The notes: a model not told the origin generated them from the sequence alone. A stretch of DNA of 36,762 bases from PLOWO2-12-38-17 sp963709355 (GCA_963709355.1 CAVPVY010000003.1:1-36762); one strand, 5' to 3'. Numbered from the stretch's first letter, positions 26,421 through 34,870 are shown. Numbers and translations are program-made.

Positions 26421-27160
26421 TCATAGAGTTTTTTTATTATAAGTCGATTACTATAGTCGTCATTATTTTAAGAAGTTCGGTGGGATGAATTGGTGGATTA
26501 TTTTCCACCCCGTCAGGTGGATGAAGAAGGTGGGGAGGAATAATAATAAGATTGTGGTGAGGGGGGGGATCGAGCGGGCGGAAAGATAGATTATTCATCT
26601 CATCAGTGGAGTGGAAACGGTTTTGTTTTTTCTAAGATAAGATAATTTAATTGAAGAGACGAACCGTCCTATAACGAAAAGTATCCATCTACCTTTATTA
26701 CCTCAACCAGTTCATCAATCTTAGTGACTGTCATTTCTTTCTCTATCAACCATCCATCCTTAGTTATCGATCGTTTGATCGATTTTTTAAAGAGAGCGGA
26801 CGGAAAGAAAGACAATCGATTGATTATTTTTGTTCGATTTTTTTTTTTTTCATCCGACTCACACACAGAAAGTCAATCCACCCCTCCCCCTCCCCCAGTT
26901 AGTCATCCACGAACGTCTTTAATAAGGCACCGTTTTTTATTTAGTGTGTGCTTTTTTTCACTTTGAGAGGGACGAGTTAGGTAGTTATCTATACGGACGG
27001 AAAACTCTTCTTAAAAGCTATGCCAGATTTCAATATCGGCAATGCCTCATCCTTTATTCTTATTTGCTCCATGATATCCTCTCATATGTTTCATATTAAC
27101 CTCGATATAAAATTCATGTTTTATTATATCTTAATGCAATATAAGCATCTACTGAAAATT
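26421..27160. other. Anomalous stretch without supported gene
   Basis: Mixed, low-complexity DNA with long homopolymers (T12 near 26838-26849, C-rich CCACCCCTCCCCCTCCCCC near 26879). A minus-strand 65-codon frame (26866 to 26669) contains ITKDGWLIEKEMTV, faintly like the start of XisH-type proteins, too little to call. A perfect hairpin ATCGATC-GTTT-GATCGAT followed by T6 lies at 26766-26788. Confidence 0.35.
26766..26788 (+). terminator. Perfect 7-bp hairpin with T6, terminator-like
   Basis: ATCGATC (26766-26772), loop GTTT, GATCGAT (26777-26783), followed at once by T. It is AT-balanced and has no gene feeding it, so it may be incidental. Confidence 0.3.
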
Positions 27161-27192
27161 TTTAAAAACTTGGATCCACCTCGGGGTTTTAA
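27124..27192. repeat. 70-bp dispersed repeat, copy 1
   Basis: ATCTTAATGCAATATAAGCA then TCTACTGAAAATTT and TTAAAAACTTG recurs almost unchanged at 28447-28515. After the shared part this copy diverges into G runs. Confidence 0.7.
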
Positions 27193-27440
27193 AGGGGGGA
27201 AGGAGGAGGGAAAAGGGTTTAGGCTCCAGGGTAAACGGTCCGGGGGCCCGGGGTCAGGGGTGGAGGGCCCAGGGCCAAGGGTGAAAAGCTGAAAGCTCAA
27301 AGGTGAAAGCTGAAAGGTCAAAGGTCAAAGGTCAAAGGTCAAGGGGAAAGGAAATTAAAGGGGCTCCAGGGGGTAGGGTGGAAACTGGAAGGTTCAGGGT
27401 GGTGGGTTTGGTAGGAAACCGGAAAATGGAATGTATTTTA
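27193..27440. repeat. Best-preserved heptamer tandem array with G-rich flanks
   Basis: At about 27284-27345 the plus strand reads AAAGCTG AAAGCTC AAAGGTG AAAGCTG AAAGGTC and then three more AAAGGTC units, a clear 7-bp period. G-rich and C-rich runs (GGTCCGGGGGCCCGGGG near 27237) flank it. No gene. Confidence 0.75.
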
Positions 27441-27513
27441 AGCATTTTAGGCCCTAGTTAAATAAATTATACAATGCTGAATCACTATTGTTCATGACAA
27501 ATAATATTTACCA

Positions 27514-27931
27514 TCAACGTTTAAAATAATTCACTATTGCGAGTAAATACTCATTAATATCTTTCAGGCGATGATGTAAAATATTGAATACTATATCGAT
27601 GTTGACAATTTCATACTCATGAATCAGTATATTTCTGAATCGACTATAGAAACCAACTTCTCTGTCCTGTCTGATTTATTACTCCCTTATTCTGAAGAAT
27701 AGAAAAGATTTCATTTAAGCTGCCTGCAACACCCCACCCTTCATCTGAAATAACATGGCTTCCAATATCAATGCATCCCTGAATGGCAAGTTGAAGGTTA
27801 TGAAACACGATATCCTGTGTATCAAGGTCACTCTTTAGAAATTCTAAAGAACAGTCTCCTTTATCTTCAAGCCTTGATATATTACGCCGTATAAGAGAAA
27901 TTTTCCTTAATATCACTGATTTATTAACCAT
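27514..27931 (-). pseudogene. hepT: HepT-like toxin (DUF86), one frameshift
   Basis: Start at 27931, overlapping the MntA stop by 8 bases. The first 80 residues are helical HepT sequence (ILRKISLIRRNISRLED, DIVFHNLQLAIQGCIDIGSH). Near 27665 the frame changes by one base; the other frame carries FRNILIHEYEIVN, the R-x4-H-x-Y RNase-type motif, and NILHHRLKDINEYLL, ending at 27514. The family partners MNT nucleotidyltransferases: the antitoxin AMPylates HepT tyrosine. About 138 residues when repaired, a normal length. Confidence 0.82.
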
Positions 27932-28346
27932 CCAGGCATCCTCTCATAGCAGTAACCATTCCCTTTCTCATACGATCTTCAAGAAATTGAAAATCAAGGC
28001 ATTTGATTAGTCTGGTGGCTCTAAATGATCTATGTATTTCTTTCTCTGTTTCTAAAACAACCTCCCCCTTGCTCAGTATCTGATAGGAAAGTAATTCACC
28101 TGACTCTTGCAGAAAAACAAGGTCAACCTCTCTTCCTGTTAATCTGGAAATCTCCGTCTGGTAACGAACCCTAACTCTTTGGCTCTCCATATAACCTTTG
28201 TATGGAGTAGTTAGTAGAGCAATGTCTACATCACTTTTCTTAGTATCATTTCCGGTAACAATAGAACCATAGAGGTAAACCGCAATCACCTCCTTTTTAT
28301 CCTGGAAATATTCAATTATCCTGTCTTTCAGGCTCTCATTACACAT
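27924..28346 (-). CDS. mntA: MntA-like nucleotidyltransferase antitoxin
   Basis: A 140-residue protein when started at MCNESLKDRIIEYF (28346). The longer frame to 28412 only translates a hairpin-repeat remnant (CCCCAGTTAAATAAT at about 28393-28407), so I prefer the internal start. VYLYGSIVTGNDTKKSDVDI holds the GSx10DxD catalytic motif of minimal nucleotidyltransferases, and EVDLVFLQE gives the third acidic residue. The partner HepT overlaps by 8 bases. In known pairs this protein adds AMP to the HepT toxin and blocks it. Confidence 0.87.
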   Translation of the reverse strand: MCNESLKDRIIEYFQDKKEVIAVYLYGSIVTGNDTKKSDVDIALLTTPYKGYMESQRVRVRYQTEISRLTGREVDLVFLQESGELLSYQILSKGEVVLETEKEIHRSFRATRLIKCLDFQFLEDRMRKGMVTAMRGCLDG

Positions 28347-28446
28347 AGTATAATTCGGTGCTTCTGGTATTAAAGTCTTTTGTTCAAAAATACCCCAGTT
28401 AAATAATGACAAGGAAATTTAATGTGGCAAACTTCACGTTTAAAAA

Positions 28447-28515
28447 ATTATCTTAATGCAATATAAGCATCTACTGAAAATTTGTTAAAAACTTGATTCA
28501 TCTTCGAGTTCTAAA
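28447..28515. repeat. 70-bp dispersed repeat, copy 2
   Basis: Same sequence as 27124-27192: ATCTTAATGCAATATAAGCA, TCTACTGAAAATTTG, TTAAAAACTTGATTC. The two copies bracket the MntA/HepT pair on either side. Confidence 0.7.
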
Positions 28516-29159
28516 TGAGGGGAAAGCAATATGAGCTCAAAGCTCAAACAAAAACAGCTGATGGCGTAAAAGCTCAAAGGGGAAAGGTGAAAGGTGAAAG
28601 GGTAAAGGCAAAAAAAGATTAAAGTAATATGAGCTCGAAGGTCAAAGCTGAAAGATCAATGGGGAAATACAAAGAATGCGAAAAGTTCAATGCTCAAAGC
28701 AAAAACAGCTGATGGCTCATAGCGATTATAGCTCATAGCGAAGGGTTCATGGTCAAGCGTTTCGGGGTTCAGGGTTCAGGGTTGATGGATGATGGGTCAT
28801 GGCTGAAAAGCTGAAAGCTCAAAGATTAAAGCTCAAAGCAAAAATAGGTCAAAGGAAAAAGGGGGGAAAAATAAATGTGGCTGATGGATGATGGCGTAGG
28901 GATCATGGCATATGATACATGGTTCGTTGCTAATGGTTATTTCGTGATTGTTTTCTTTGTTGATTTTTTAAGACTTGAAAGATGCTTACCTATTCTCTCA
29001 CCTTCTGGCAAGCGTACACAAGTTCAGGGTTCACCTGTCCGGGTTACCTTTTTCGTTGACCTTTAACAAAATAGACTATATACTTTTTAGTTTCGAATTT
29101 CTAATTTTGCAAGAACTGGCCAATATATTATTTCTTAGAGATAAAAAGGTGCGGCATTT
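28516..29159. repeat. Heptamer field upstream of Uma2 gene
   Basis: From about 28520 to 28880 nearly all sequence is 7-bp words, changing type along the way: GCTCAAA / GGTGAAA units, then GGGTTCA GGGTTCA GGGTTGA TGGATGA TGGGTCA TGGCTGA (about 28766-28805), then AAAGCTG AAAGCTC. The last 280 bases before the Uma2 start have no recognisable repeat and could hold its promoter. Confidence 0.68.
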
Positions 29160-29714
29160 ATGGTAAAGACAATTCCAGAAAAACAATCGTATACATATAA
29201 AGATTATGCTAGTCTCCCGGAAGGAGCTCCCTATCAATTGATAGGAGGACAACTTATCATGACGCCTTCTCCAATTCCATACCATCAAAAAGTTTCAAAA
29301 AAACTTGAATTTATGCTTTATGAGTATGTAGAGCTTAAAAACCATTTAGGCGAAATATTTGATTCACCCATTGACGTCTATCTTGAGGAAAAGGAAACTT
29401 ATCAACCTGATATCATATTCATCTCAAAAGAAAGACTTGAAATAATAAAAGAGCAGAAAATTGAAGGTGCCCCAGATTTGGTCATTGAGATTTTATCACC
29501 ATCTACCGCTTATTATGATTTGAGACATAAGAAAGAGATTTACGCAAAGCACGGAGTTAAAGAATATTGGATAGTCGATCCAATAGAAAAGAATATTGAG
29601 GTATATGAAAATAAAAATAGAGAGTTTATAATCATACAAATAGTTAGAAAAAAGGGAAAGATAAGGTCTACAATCATTTCCGGCTTCGAGTTGGAAATAG
29701 AAACCATATTCTGA
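29160..29714 (+). CDS. Uma2 family endonuclease (DUF820)
   Basis: A 184-residue protein with a PD-(D/E)xK fold: YQLIGGQLIMTPSP near residue 25, PIDVYLEEKETYQPDIIFIS around 75-95 with the active-site Asp, GAPDLVIEILSPSTA around 108-122 with the E-x-L-S motif, and KEYWIVDPIEK near 140. Length and motifs match Uma2-type nucleases; biological targets are unknown. It is the only confident plus-strand gene in the window. An AAAAGGTG sequence about 10 bases upstream can serve as ribosome site. It stands alone between repeat fields. Confidence 0.92.
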   Translation: MVKTIPEKQSYTYKDYASLPEGAPYQLIGGQLIMTPSPIPYHQKVSKKLEFMLYEYVELKNHLGEIFDSPIDVYLEEKETYQPDIIFISKERLEIIKEQKIEGAPDLVIEILSPSTAYYDLRHKKEIYAKHGVKEYWIVDPIEKNIEVYENKNREFIIIQIVRKKGKIRSTIISGFELEIETIF

Positions 29715-29997
29715 AAGCCAACGTGCATTTTTTTCAAAAGAAAAGTCAGGAATTCAAACGAGATACTTAACTTAGCAGGTTTCCAAATCTTCAAAACTAA
29801 ACTTAATTTTACACATTTTCTACACCATCAACTATCCAACCAAGGGTTATGAGCTCAAAGCTTAAAGGGGAAAGATGATGGCTCATGGCTGAAAAGCTGA
29901 AAGCTCAAAGAAAAAATAGCTGATGGCGTAGGGCTGATGGTTCATGGTTCAGAGTTCTGGGTTCCTTTTTTCGTTGAACTAGAACGAGAAGAGGATA
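29715..29997. repeat. Heptamer field downstream of Uma2 gene
   Basis: From about 29850: GAGCTCAAAGCTTAAAGGGG, GATGGCTCATGGCTGAAAAG and GGCTGATGGTTCATGGTTC. GGGTTCCTTTTTTCGTTGA at about 29950-29974 resembles GGGTTACCTTTTTCGTTGAC at 29041-29060 on the other side of the Uma2 gene. No gene. Confidence 0.62.
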
Positions 29998-30226
29998 TTA
30001 GAGTTTATTCCATTCATCCAGAGAAACGTCATGCTTAAGCTTTTCTTCAACTTGTTTTAATAGCATTTTCATCTGTGGAACTGAGTATTCTCTATTATTA
30101 GGTATAACCTGTTTGTAGGAGCCATCTCATGATTCCATGTCTACCGCCTGCCTCGAAATCACTGAATCCAAGTTTCTTTAGTTTTCTGATAAAGTCCTTC
30201 TTCTTGCACGGCAACCATTTATGCAC
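29998..30226 (-). pseudogene. hicA: HicA-like toxin, one frameshift
   Basis: GTG start at 30226, overlapping the HicB stop. It reads HKWLPCKKKDFIRKLKKLGF, then FEAGGRHGIM, the double-stranded-RNA-binding-domain-like HicA core with its key His. Near 30145 a one-base shift leads to DGSYKQVIPNNREYSVPQMK and MLLKQVEEKL, ending at 29998. HicA toxins cleave or bind mRNA and are held by HicB. The 229-base span is one more than a multiple of 3, which agrees with a single indel. Confidence 0.78.
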
Positions 30227-30464
30227 CAATAGCTTCCTTTGGATTTAAGTTGATTCCTTCGATAACAGGTATTTTATCGCCGTGCCTCAGCCCATTTATC
30301 AGCCAATCTTCTAAAGCAAAGTGAAGTTCTTTTTGACATTCATAAAGGGTATGTCCGAAAGCAATGGTTCCCGGACAAGCTGATATTTTTCCACAGTAAG
30401 ATCCATCTTCAAGTTTTTCGTATTCAGCTTTGCTCATTGCTTTCTCGATATATTGCGTAAGCAT
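30219..30464 (-). CDS. hicB: HicB-like antitoxin (UPF0150 type)
   Basis: An 81-residue protein started at MLTQYIEKAMSKAEYEKLED (30464), with GGAG 7 bases upstream; the longer frame to 30536 adds unrelated residues. YCGKISACPGTIAFGHTLYE is the HicB partial RNase-H-like fold, then LHFALEDWLINGLRHGDKIP. No DNA-binding domain is attached, as in the short HicB form. The stop overlaps the HicA GTG start. Antitoxin-first gene order. Confidence 0.87.
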   Translation of the reverse strand: MLTQYIEKAMSKAEYEKLEDGSYCGKISACPGTIAFGHTLYECQKELHFALEDWLINGLRHGDKIPVIEGINLNPKEAIGA

Positions 30465-30567
30465 TGTTAATCTCCAAAGTTTATGGTTGAACTTCCCGAA
30501 AATATCCTGGAAATAAGAAAACGTCACATTATACATTGGTTTCCTATATTATAGCAAGGTGTAAAGG

Positions 30568-30640
30568 TCTCCAGTTAAATAATCTACGAATTTAACGGGG
30601 CAGGCCGAGTGAAATTAAGTGCATGTTTCACGGGGCAGGC
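30568..30640. repeat. Hairpin repeat module, double (third site)
   Basis: TCTCCAGTTAAATAATCTAC GAATTTAACGGGGCAGGC followed by a GAGTGAAATT...GTTTCACGGGG CAGGC arm pair. The first left arm is eroded (TCTCC for CCCC). Confidence 0.68.
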
Positions 30641-31015
30641 AAAGGTGAAAGATATAAGCTCAAAGGGGAAAGCAATATAAGCTCAAAGGTCAAAGCTGAA
30701 AGCTGAAAGGCAAAAACAAAAAAAGCGAAAAGATGAAAGATGATGGGTGATAGGTGATAGATCATGGCTGATGGTTCATGGTTGATAGCAAAAATGTTCA
30801 AAGGGGAAAGCAATATAAGCTCAAAGGCCAAAGCTGAAAGCAATATACGCTCAAAGGCCAAAGCTGAAAGCTGAAAGGCAAAAACAAAAAAAGCGAAAAG
30901 ATGAATGGGGAAATGGATTTAACCTGGACAAGTTGGTAAAGAATTTCAGATTTTAGATTTACGAATTACGATTTGTTTTTGAGGTTATGGATTATGTATG
31001 GAGAATGTTTAAATG

Positions 31016-31047
31016 CCCCAGTGAAATAGGTTTCACATTTCACGGGG
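31016..31047. repeat. Hairpin repeat, single (fourth site)
   Basis: CCCCAGTGAAAT-AGGTTTCAC-ATTTCACGGGG. It stands inside copy B of the long duplicate; copy A (25845-26020) has no hairpin at the matching place, which reads GTTTAAATTTTATTG there. Confidence 0.7.
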
Positions 31048-31154
31048 TAAACAGAATGATGAATAATGAATAAAGATCGAAGAATGATGTATGTGTAAAT
31101 GCAGAATGCAGAATAGTATCTGATTTAAAGACCATTCCATAGGGGTAAAAAGCT

Positions 31155-31228
31155 CCCCAGTTAAATAATATACGAATTTAACGGGGCAGGCCGCCAGTGA
31201 AATTAAATACATGTTTCACGGGGCAGGC
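31155..31228. repeat. Hairpin repeat module, double, best preserved (fifth site)
   Basis: CCCCAGTTAAATAATATACG AATTTAACGGGG CAGGC then CCAGTGAAATTAAATACATG TTTCACGGGG CAGGC. It serves as the empty-site reference for MITE copy B. Confidence 0.75.
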
Positions 31229-31435
31229 AAAGGTCAAAGCGTAAATAGCTCAAAGCTCAAAGGGGAAAGCAATATAAGCTCAAAGGTCAAAGCTGAAAGC
31301 TGAAAGGCAAAAACAAATAAAGCGAAAAGATGAAAGATGATGGGTGATAGGTGATAGATCATGGTTGATAGCTTATGGCTCATTGTTCATGGTTGATAGC
31401 AAAAATGTTCAAAGGGGAAGATAGGAAATAAAGAG

Positions 31436-31804
31436 CTATTTACTGGTGTTGTGTAACGAATTTATGAGACCTTTTACCATAGACGCTATTTCTATTCCCT
31501 CAGATTCAAAATGCAAGTAATCAGAATTTAAAATCCATTTCTTTCTTTTAAATATTTCAAGTAAGGTCATGGTTTCATATAAAGAGCCTCGAGCAATATA
31601 ACAATATTGTACAAATTCTTTTTTCGAGAAGCGCCCCTTTCCTTCGGCAAGGTTCATGGCTATGCTTGTTGAGCATGCTTCTATCTGTTCTAAAAGGCGA
31701 TAATGCTTCCTTGACGTATTAATATTCTCAATAAGATCAATAATGCTAACCGCAAAATCAACAGATCTGTTCCAAACTTCTAAATCCTCATAACCAAACT
31801 TCAC
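31436..31804 (-). CDS. Four-helix bundle protein (23S rRNA IVP-like)
   Basis: A 122-residue helical protein. FGYEDLEVWNRSVDFAVSII, LLEQIEACSTSIAMNLAEGK near residue 42 and KKEFVQYCYIARGSLYETMT near residue 65 are the marks of the four-helix bundle family first seen inside 23S rRNA intervening sequences (TIGR02436). The function is unknown; many copies, like this one, lie outside rRNA genes. It is intact and isolated between repeat DNA and a non-repetitive gap. Confidence 0.92.
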   Translation of the reverse strand: MKFGYEDLEVWNRSVDFAVSIIDLIENINTSRKHYRLLEQIEACSTSIAMNLAEGKGRFSKKEFVQYCYIARGSLYETMTLLEIFKRKKWILNSDYLHFESEGIEIASMVKGLINSLHNTSK

Positions 31805-32183
31805 GGTATTACTCCTATCTTATGGCTCAATAGACAAATTTAAATCGTCTGTCTATAGATGTAATTGAAAATAAGTGAGATAGTTGTGAATTAATGATAA
31901 TTTTCGGCATATCAAAAAATTATTGAATTAAGTACTATTGTTCAATTACCAATTTTTACGTTAGAAACGTGGGACACATAAAGGGACTGACGTCAATCTT
32001 GTTCCGAATTCTAAATTTATTTATTTGTCTTTAATTTCAAGAGAAGCACTCCTCATACTTATAACAACCAGGATACCCCTAACCCTTTGAGCTTTCAGCT
32101 TTGAGCTCTCAAGTATAGTTAAATTAGCTTAAAGGTGAAAAATAAATGATAGGGAATAAAAGATATAGGGTTGATTACTGGTC
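31805..32183. other. Gap with one inverted heptamer patch
   Basis: No gene. CCCTTTGAGCTTTCAGCTTT then GAGCTCTCAAG at about 32090-32120 is the same heptamer family in the opposite orientation to most fields. ATTGAATTAAGTACTATTGT at about 31920 is AT-rich without other signal. Confidence 0.45.
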
Positions 32184-33840
32184 TTATGTAACAAATCCAT
32201 TATGCCTTTTTCTTTTCTCTTTCTTTATATTGTATTTTCTATCCTGCGGAGTAAACTTGCACGGCTGATTTCCAATATTCTGGAAGCCCGGGGTTTGTTC
32301 CAGTTTGTCTTTTGAAGCGCATTTCTGACCATATCCATATCAGTAGAACTTCAACATCCCGGAGTTTTTTACTCTTATCATGATCACTTGTTGATAACTC
32401 TTCCGAATTCGATTCTGTTACTTCAAGGTGAAGATGTTCGGGTTCGATCGTCGCACTCTTACTTGACCATGGTAACCAGGCTTTCTACAGTATTTTTGAG
32501 TTCCCGAACATTACCCTTCCAATCATGTTCAATAAGTATTTTGATCAGATCCGGATTCACTCTTTTTTTCCCCAATATTTTTTTCATTAGCATAATGCTC
32601 TAAAAAGCTAAAGAAAACAGGCTCGATATCACTTTTCCTCTCTCTGAGCGGGGGCATTTCAATTCGAAGAGTGTTAATTCGATGAGAGGAATTTCTCCGG
32701 AACAATCCTTCTTCTACCATCTTTAATAAATCCTTATTAGTTGCAGTGATAATCCTTACATCTACCTCTCTTTCCACAGTACCTCCCACCCGATAGAATG
32801 TTCCATTTTCAAGTACCCTCAATAGTTTTCCCGTGGACATCAATACTTAAATCACCTATCTCATCAAGGAATAATGTACCTCCATCAGCAATTTCAAAAA
32901 TACCTTTTTTATCAGACACAGCACCCGTAAAAGCACCCTTCTCATGTCCAAACAACTCTGAACTCAAGATTGTATCACTGAACGCGGAACAATTCTGTAT
33001 AACAAATGCCTTATCCTTGCGCACACTGTTATAATGTATAGCAGTCGCTATAAGTTCTTTGCCTGTCCCGGTTTCCCCTAAAATCAAAACAGGACTTTCC
33101 GTGCTTTCAATCAGATCCAATTTATCAAAGATCTTTTTCATATTCATGCCTGTTCCGATTATACTTTTATATTTTCCGTTACGTCTCCTATCGATTGCTC
33201 CAATTATACTTTTACATCTTCCGTTACGTCTTCTTACAAAAAGGGGGCGGCCACTCCTTTCCATAAGGGGTTCCTGATTCTTTTCCGTATTGTCCTCATC
33301 AAAATTATCCTCATCAAACAGGATTTCACACCAGGGAGAGATGTCTTTTATAACCATTTTCATAAAACGAAGAACATGCTTTTCCGTGAGACTTTCTGAT
33401 ATCGTTATTTTGTCATAGCTCTTCAGTAGCTCAGTTCTGGAAAGACCAAGCTTTGTTATTCTTCTAATACTTTCTTCTCTCTGTTCATTGGTTATTGGAA
33501 ATTGCATTCCAGAACACACCATGGCTCCAATATAATTCCCTTTAACCGTTATTTGAACGGCTATCAGTTTGAGGTTTGTGTAAAATTTACATACAAAGGT
33601 TTCTTGAGACCCGTTTAAATTCTTGAAATTATGCGTTCGAAAAAGCAGGCACTCTTCCGCTGCTTTTTTATTTGAATTGATTAAGGAACAGAGAGGATTC
33701 TGAAAATGGAAGCCCTCACCCATATCCTGGGAGACGCCAGATTTATTGTAGAAATGGACATCTAGTCCCCAATAATCATGGACAATATCCCTGAATATAT
33801 TTACCGTATGGGAATTTGTTATCTTATTCCATTTCTCCAT
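32184..33840 (-). pseudogene. Sigma-54-dependent activator with PocR-type sensor domain, several frameshifts
   Basis: Start 33840. Residues 1-175 look like a PocR sensory domain (DIVHDYWGLDVHFYNKSG, CSLINSNKKAAEECL, YIGAMVCSGMQF). Then an AAA+ domain: LILGETGTGKELIATAIHYN (Walker A), SSELFGHEKGAFTGA (sigma-54 contact loop intact) and GGTLFLDEIGDL (Walker B). The frame breaks at an A run near 32830, continues LLRVLENGTFYRVGG, and breaks again near 32575 before EHDWKGNVRELKN, then near 32460 and 32355. The Fis-type helix-turn-helix (NALQKTNWNKPRASRILEIS, RASLLRRIE) closes near 32184. A 45-bp in-frame duplication lies at 33155-33244. It would activate sigma-54 promoters in response to a small ligand; targets unknown. 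Confidence 0.86.
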
Positions 33841-34696
33841 GGCCTTATTACGTTAATTATGTTAAAAAATATTCACTCTTAACAAATTAGTTCATCCTGA
33901 CGGCACGTTCGGTCGGGCTAACTTTTCTAAAATCCCTACCTCGTCCCCTCCAGCCCACCCGTACCGAACGATACGTTCAGGCGGGAATGAGCTTCGGGCT
34001 GGCGAATGGCCTGTTGGCCGAGTGGGAAAATACCTTCCATGGCAGTTTTTACGGTCCTTTGAACTTTCGCCTTCAGCGCAAAAAATAAGGAAACATTGAA
34101 TTCCCTATGCACCAAGTAAATTCATTTGTTTTTAAAAGCTGAATTCAATAAACAAACATTTATTGAATTAACGAGTAGTGTGATTCCTGATTGTTGAATT
34201 GATTTCAATGTTCTTCAACATTTTTATGATTATTCTCTTAGTTGCTATACGTTAGTAACGTTACTGTGGTTCACTAAAGCATGTGAATAACAGCAACAAA
34301 GGTAAAACACGTTCATAACTTATCTTTTTAAATATTATAACAAAGGTGTCAGGATGACAAACTATGACATTTAATTATTTTTTCTTGACTAGGAATTAAC
34401 ACCTTATAGACTGTTTACCAGACCTTCGGTGTAAAAGAAAAATAGTTACTAATAAAGCTGTGGAATAATACATATGTACAATTTAGCTTTTCTTTATTGT
34501 AATAAGGGAAAGTTTGAAATCCTCCTCTCTGCCGTATTCGGAAAAGTTAGAGAGATTCTCCTTAAATAACCAGGCCGGACAGGAACACATATATAATATT
34601 CCTTTCCGGCTCGGCCAGATTGGAGGGAATTATTTACTAAAAATTCTGCATCAGTATCTCAATCTTGAAAAAGTACTATGACAAGAAATTTTCTTC
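33841..34696. other. Long gap with GC-rich repeat and strong hairpin, no gene
   Basis: 33943-34030 is the first copy of a GC-rich repeat (CCCGTACCGAACGATACGTT, CAGGCGGGAATG, GGGCTGGCGAATGG). At 34574-34610 GCCGGACAGGAA pairs with TTCCTTTCCGGC around a 13-base AT loop, one mismatch. Between these the DNA is AT-rich with no convincing frame. Promoters for the activator gene (start 33840) may lie near 33850-34000. Confidence 0.5.
34574..34610. other. 12-bp stem hairpin
   Basis: Stem GCCGGACAGGAA / TTCCTTTCCGGC with one mismatched pair and a loop of CACATATATAATA. It stands about 87 bases after the end of the small HTH gene on its transcribed side. No T tract follows on the minus strand, so it is not a typical terminator. 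Confidence 0.45.
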
Positions 34697-34870
34697 TTAA
34701 TCGGAATGACGTACAATTAACTTTTCGGCATCCGACTTATTGTAAACCCTCCATCCCCTGTAATTTCTTTTTGGCTTTTTGATCTTTCCCGCTTTCTCCC
34801 ATCTCTTAATAGTTCTTGGATTTACTTCTAACTTTTTTGCTACTTCCGTGATTGTCAGCATCTTGTTCAT
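34697..34870 (-). CDS. Small MerR/excisionase-like helix-turn-helix protein (57 aa)
   Basis: Starts at 34870 (MNKMLTITEVAKKLEVNPRT) with GAGGA about 9 bases upstream and ends at 34697. LTITEVAKKLEVNPRTIKRW is a MerR-type winged helix-turn-helix recognition unit, followed by EKAGKIKKPKRNYRGWRVYN, the wing, and a short tail. This is the size and layout of excisionase-like or BldC-like single-domain DNA-binding proteins. Its target is unknown; it is upstream of and co-oriented with the broken sigma-54 activator but separated by about 850 bases. Confidence 0.82.
   Translation of the reverse strand: MNKMLTITEVAKKLEVNPRTIKRWEKAGKIKKPKRNYRGWRVYNKSDAEKLIVRHSD

Larger units (their letters stand above)
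30537..31435. repeat. Composite repeat block: hairpins, heptamers, long duplicate copy B
   Basis: Hairpin modules lie at 30568-30640 (double), 31016-31047 (single, CCCCAGTGAAAT...ATTTCACGGGG) and 31155-31228 (double). Heptamers fill 30640-30890 and 31230-31430 (TGATGGG TGATAGG TGATAGA TCATGGC TGATGGT TCATGGT TGATAGC). The unit GCTGAAAGGCAAAAACAAA..AAAGCGAAAAGATGAA occurs near 30703, 30859 and 31295. The segment 30880-31155 matches 25845-26020. No gene. Confidence 0.72.

Noticed and set aside
26669..26866. Minus-strand frame with ITKDGWLIEKEMTV, faintly like XisH
   Set aside because: Only a KDGW-I core matches; the rest of the family, including the catalytic residues, is missing, and the surrounding DNA is low-complexity and probably unreliable.
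12066..31430. Could the repeat fields be CRISPR arrays
   Set aside because: There are no units of 23-47 bp separated by unique spacers, and no cas genes; the period is 7.
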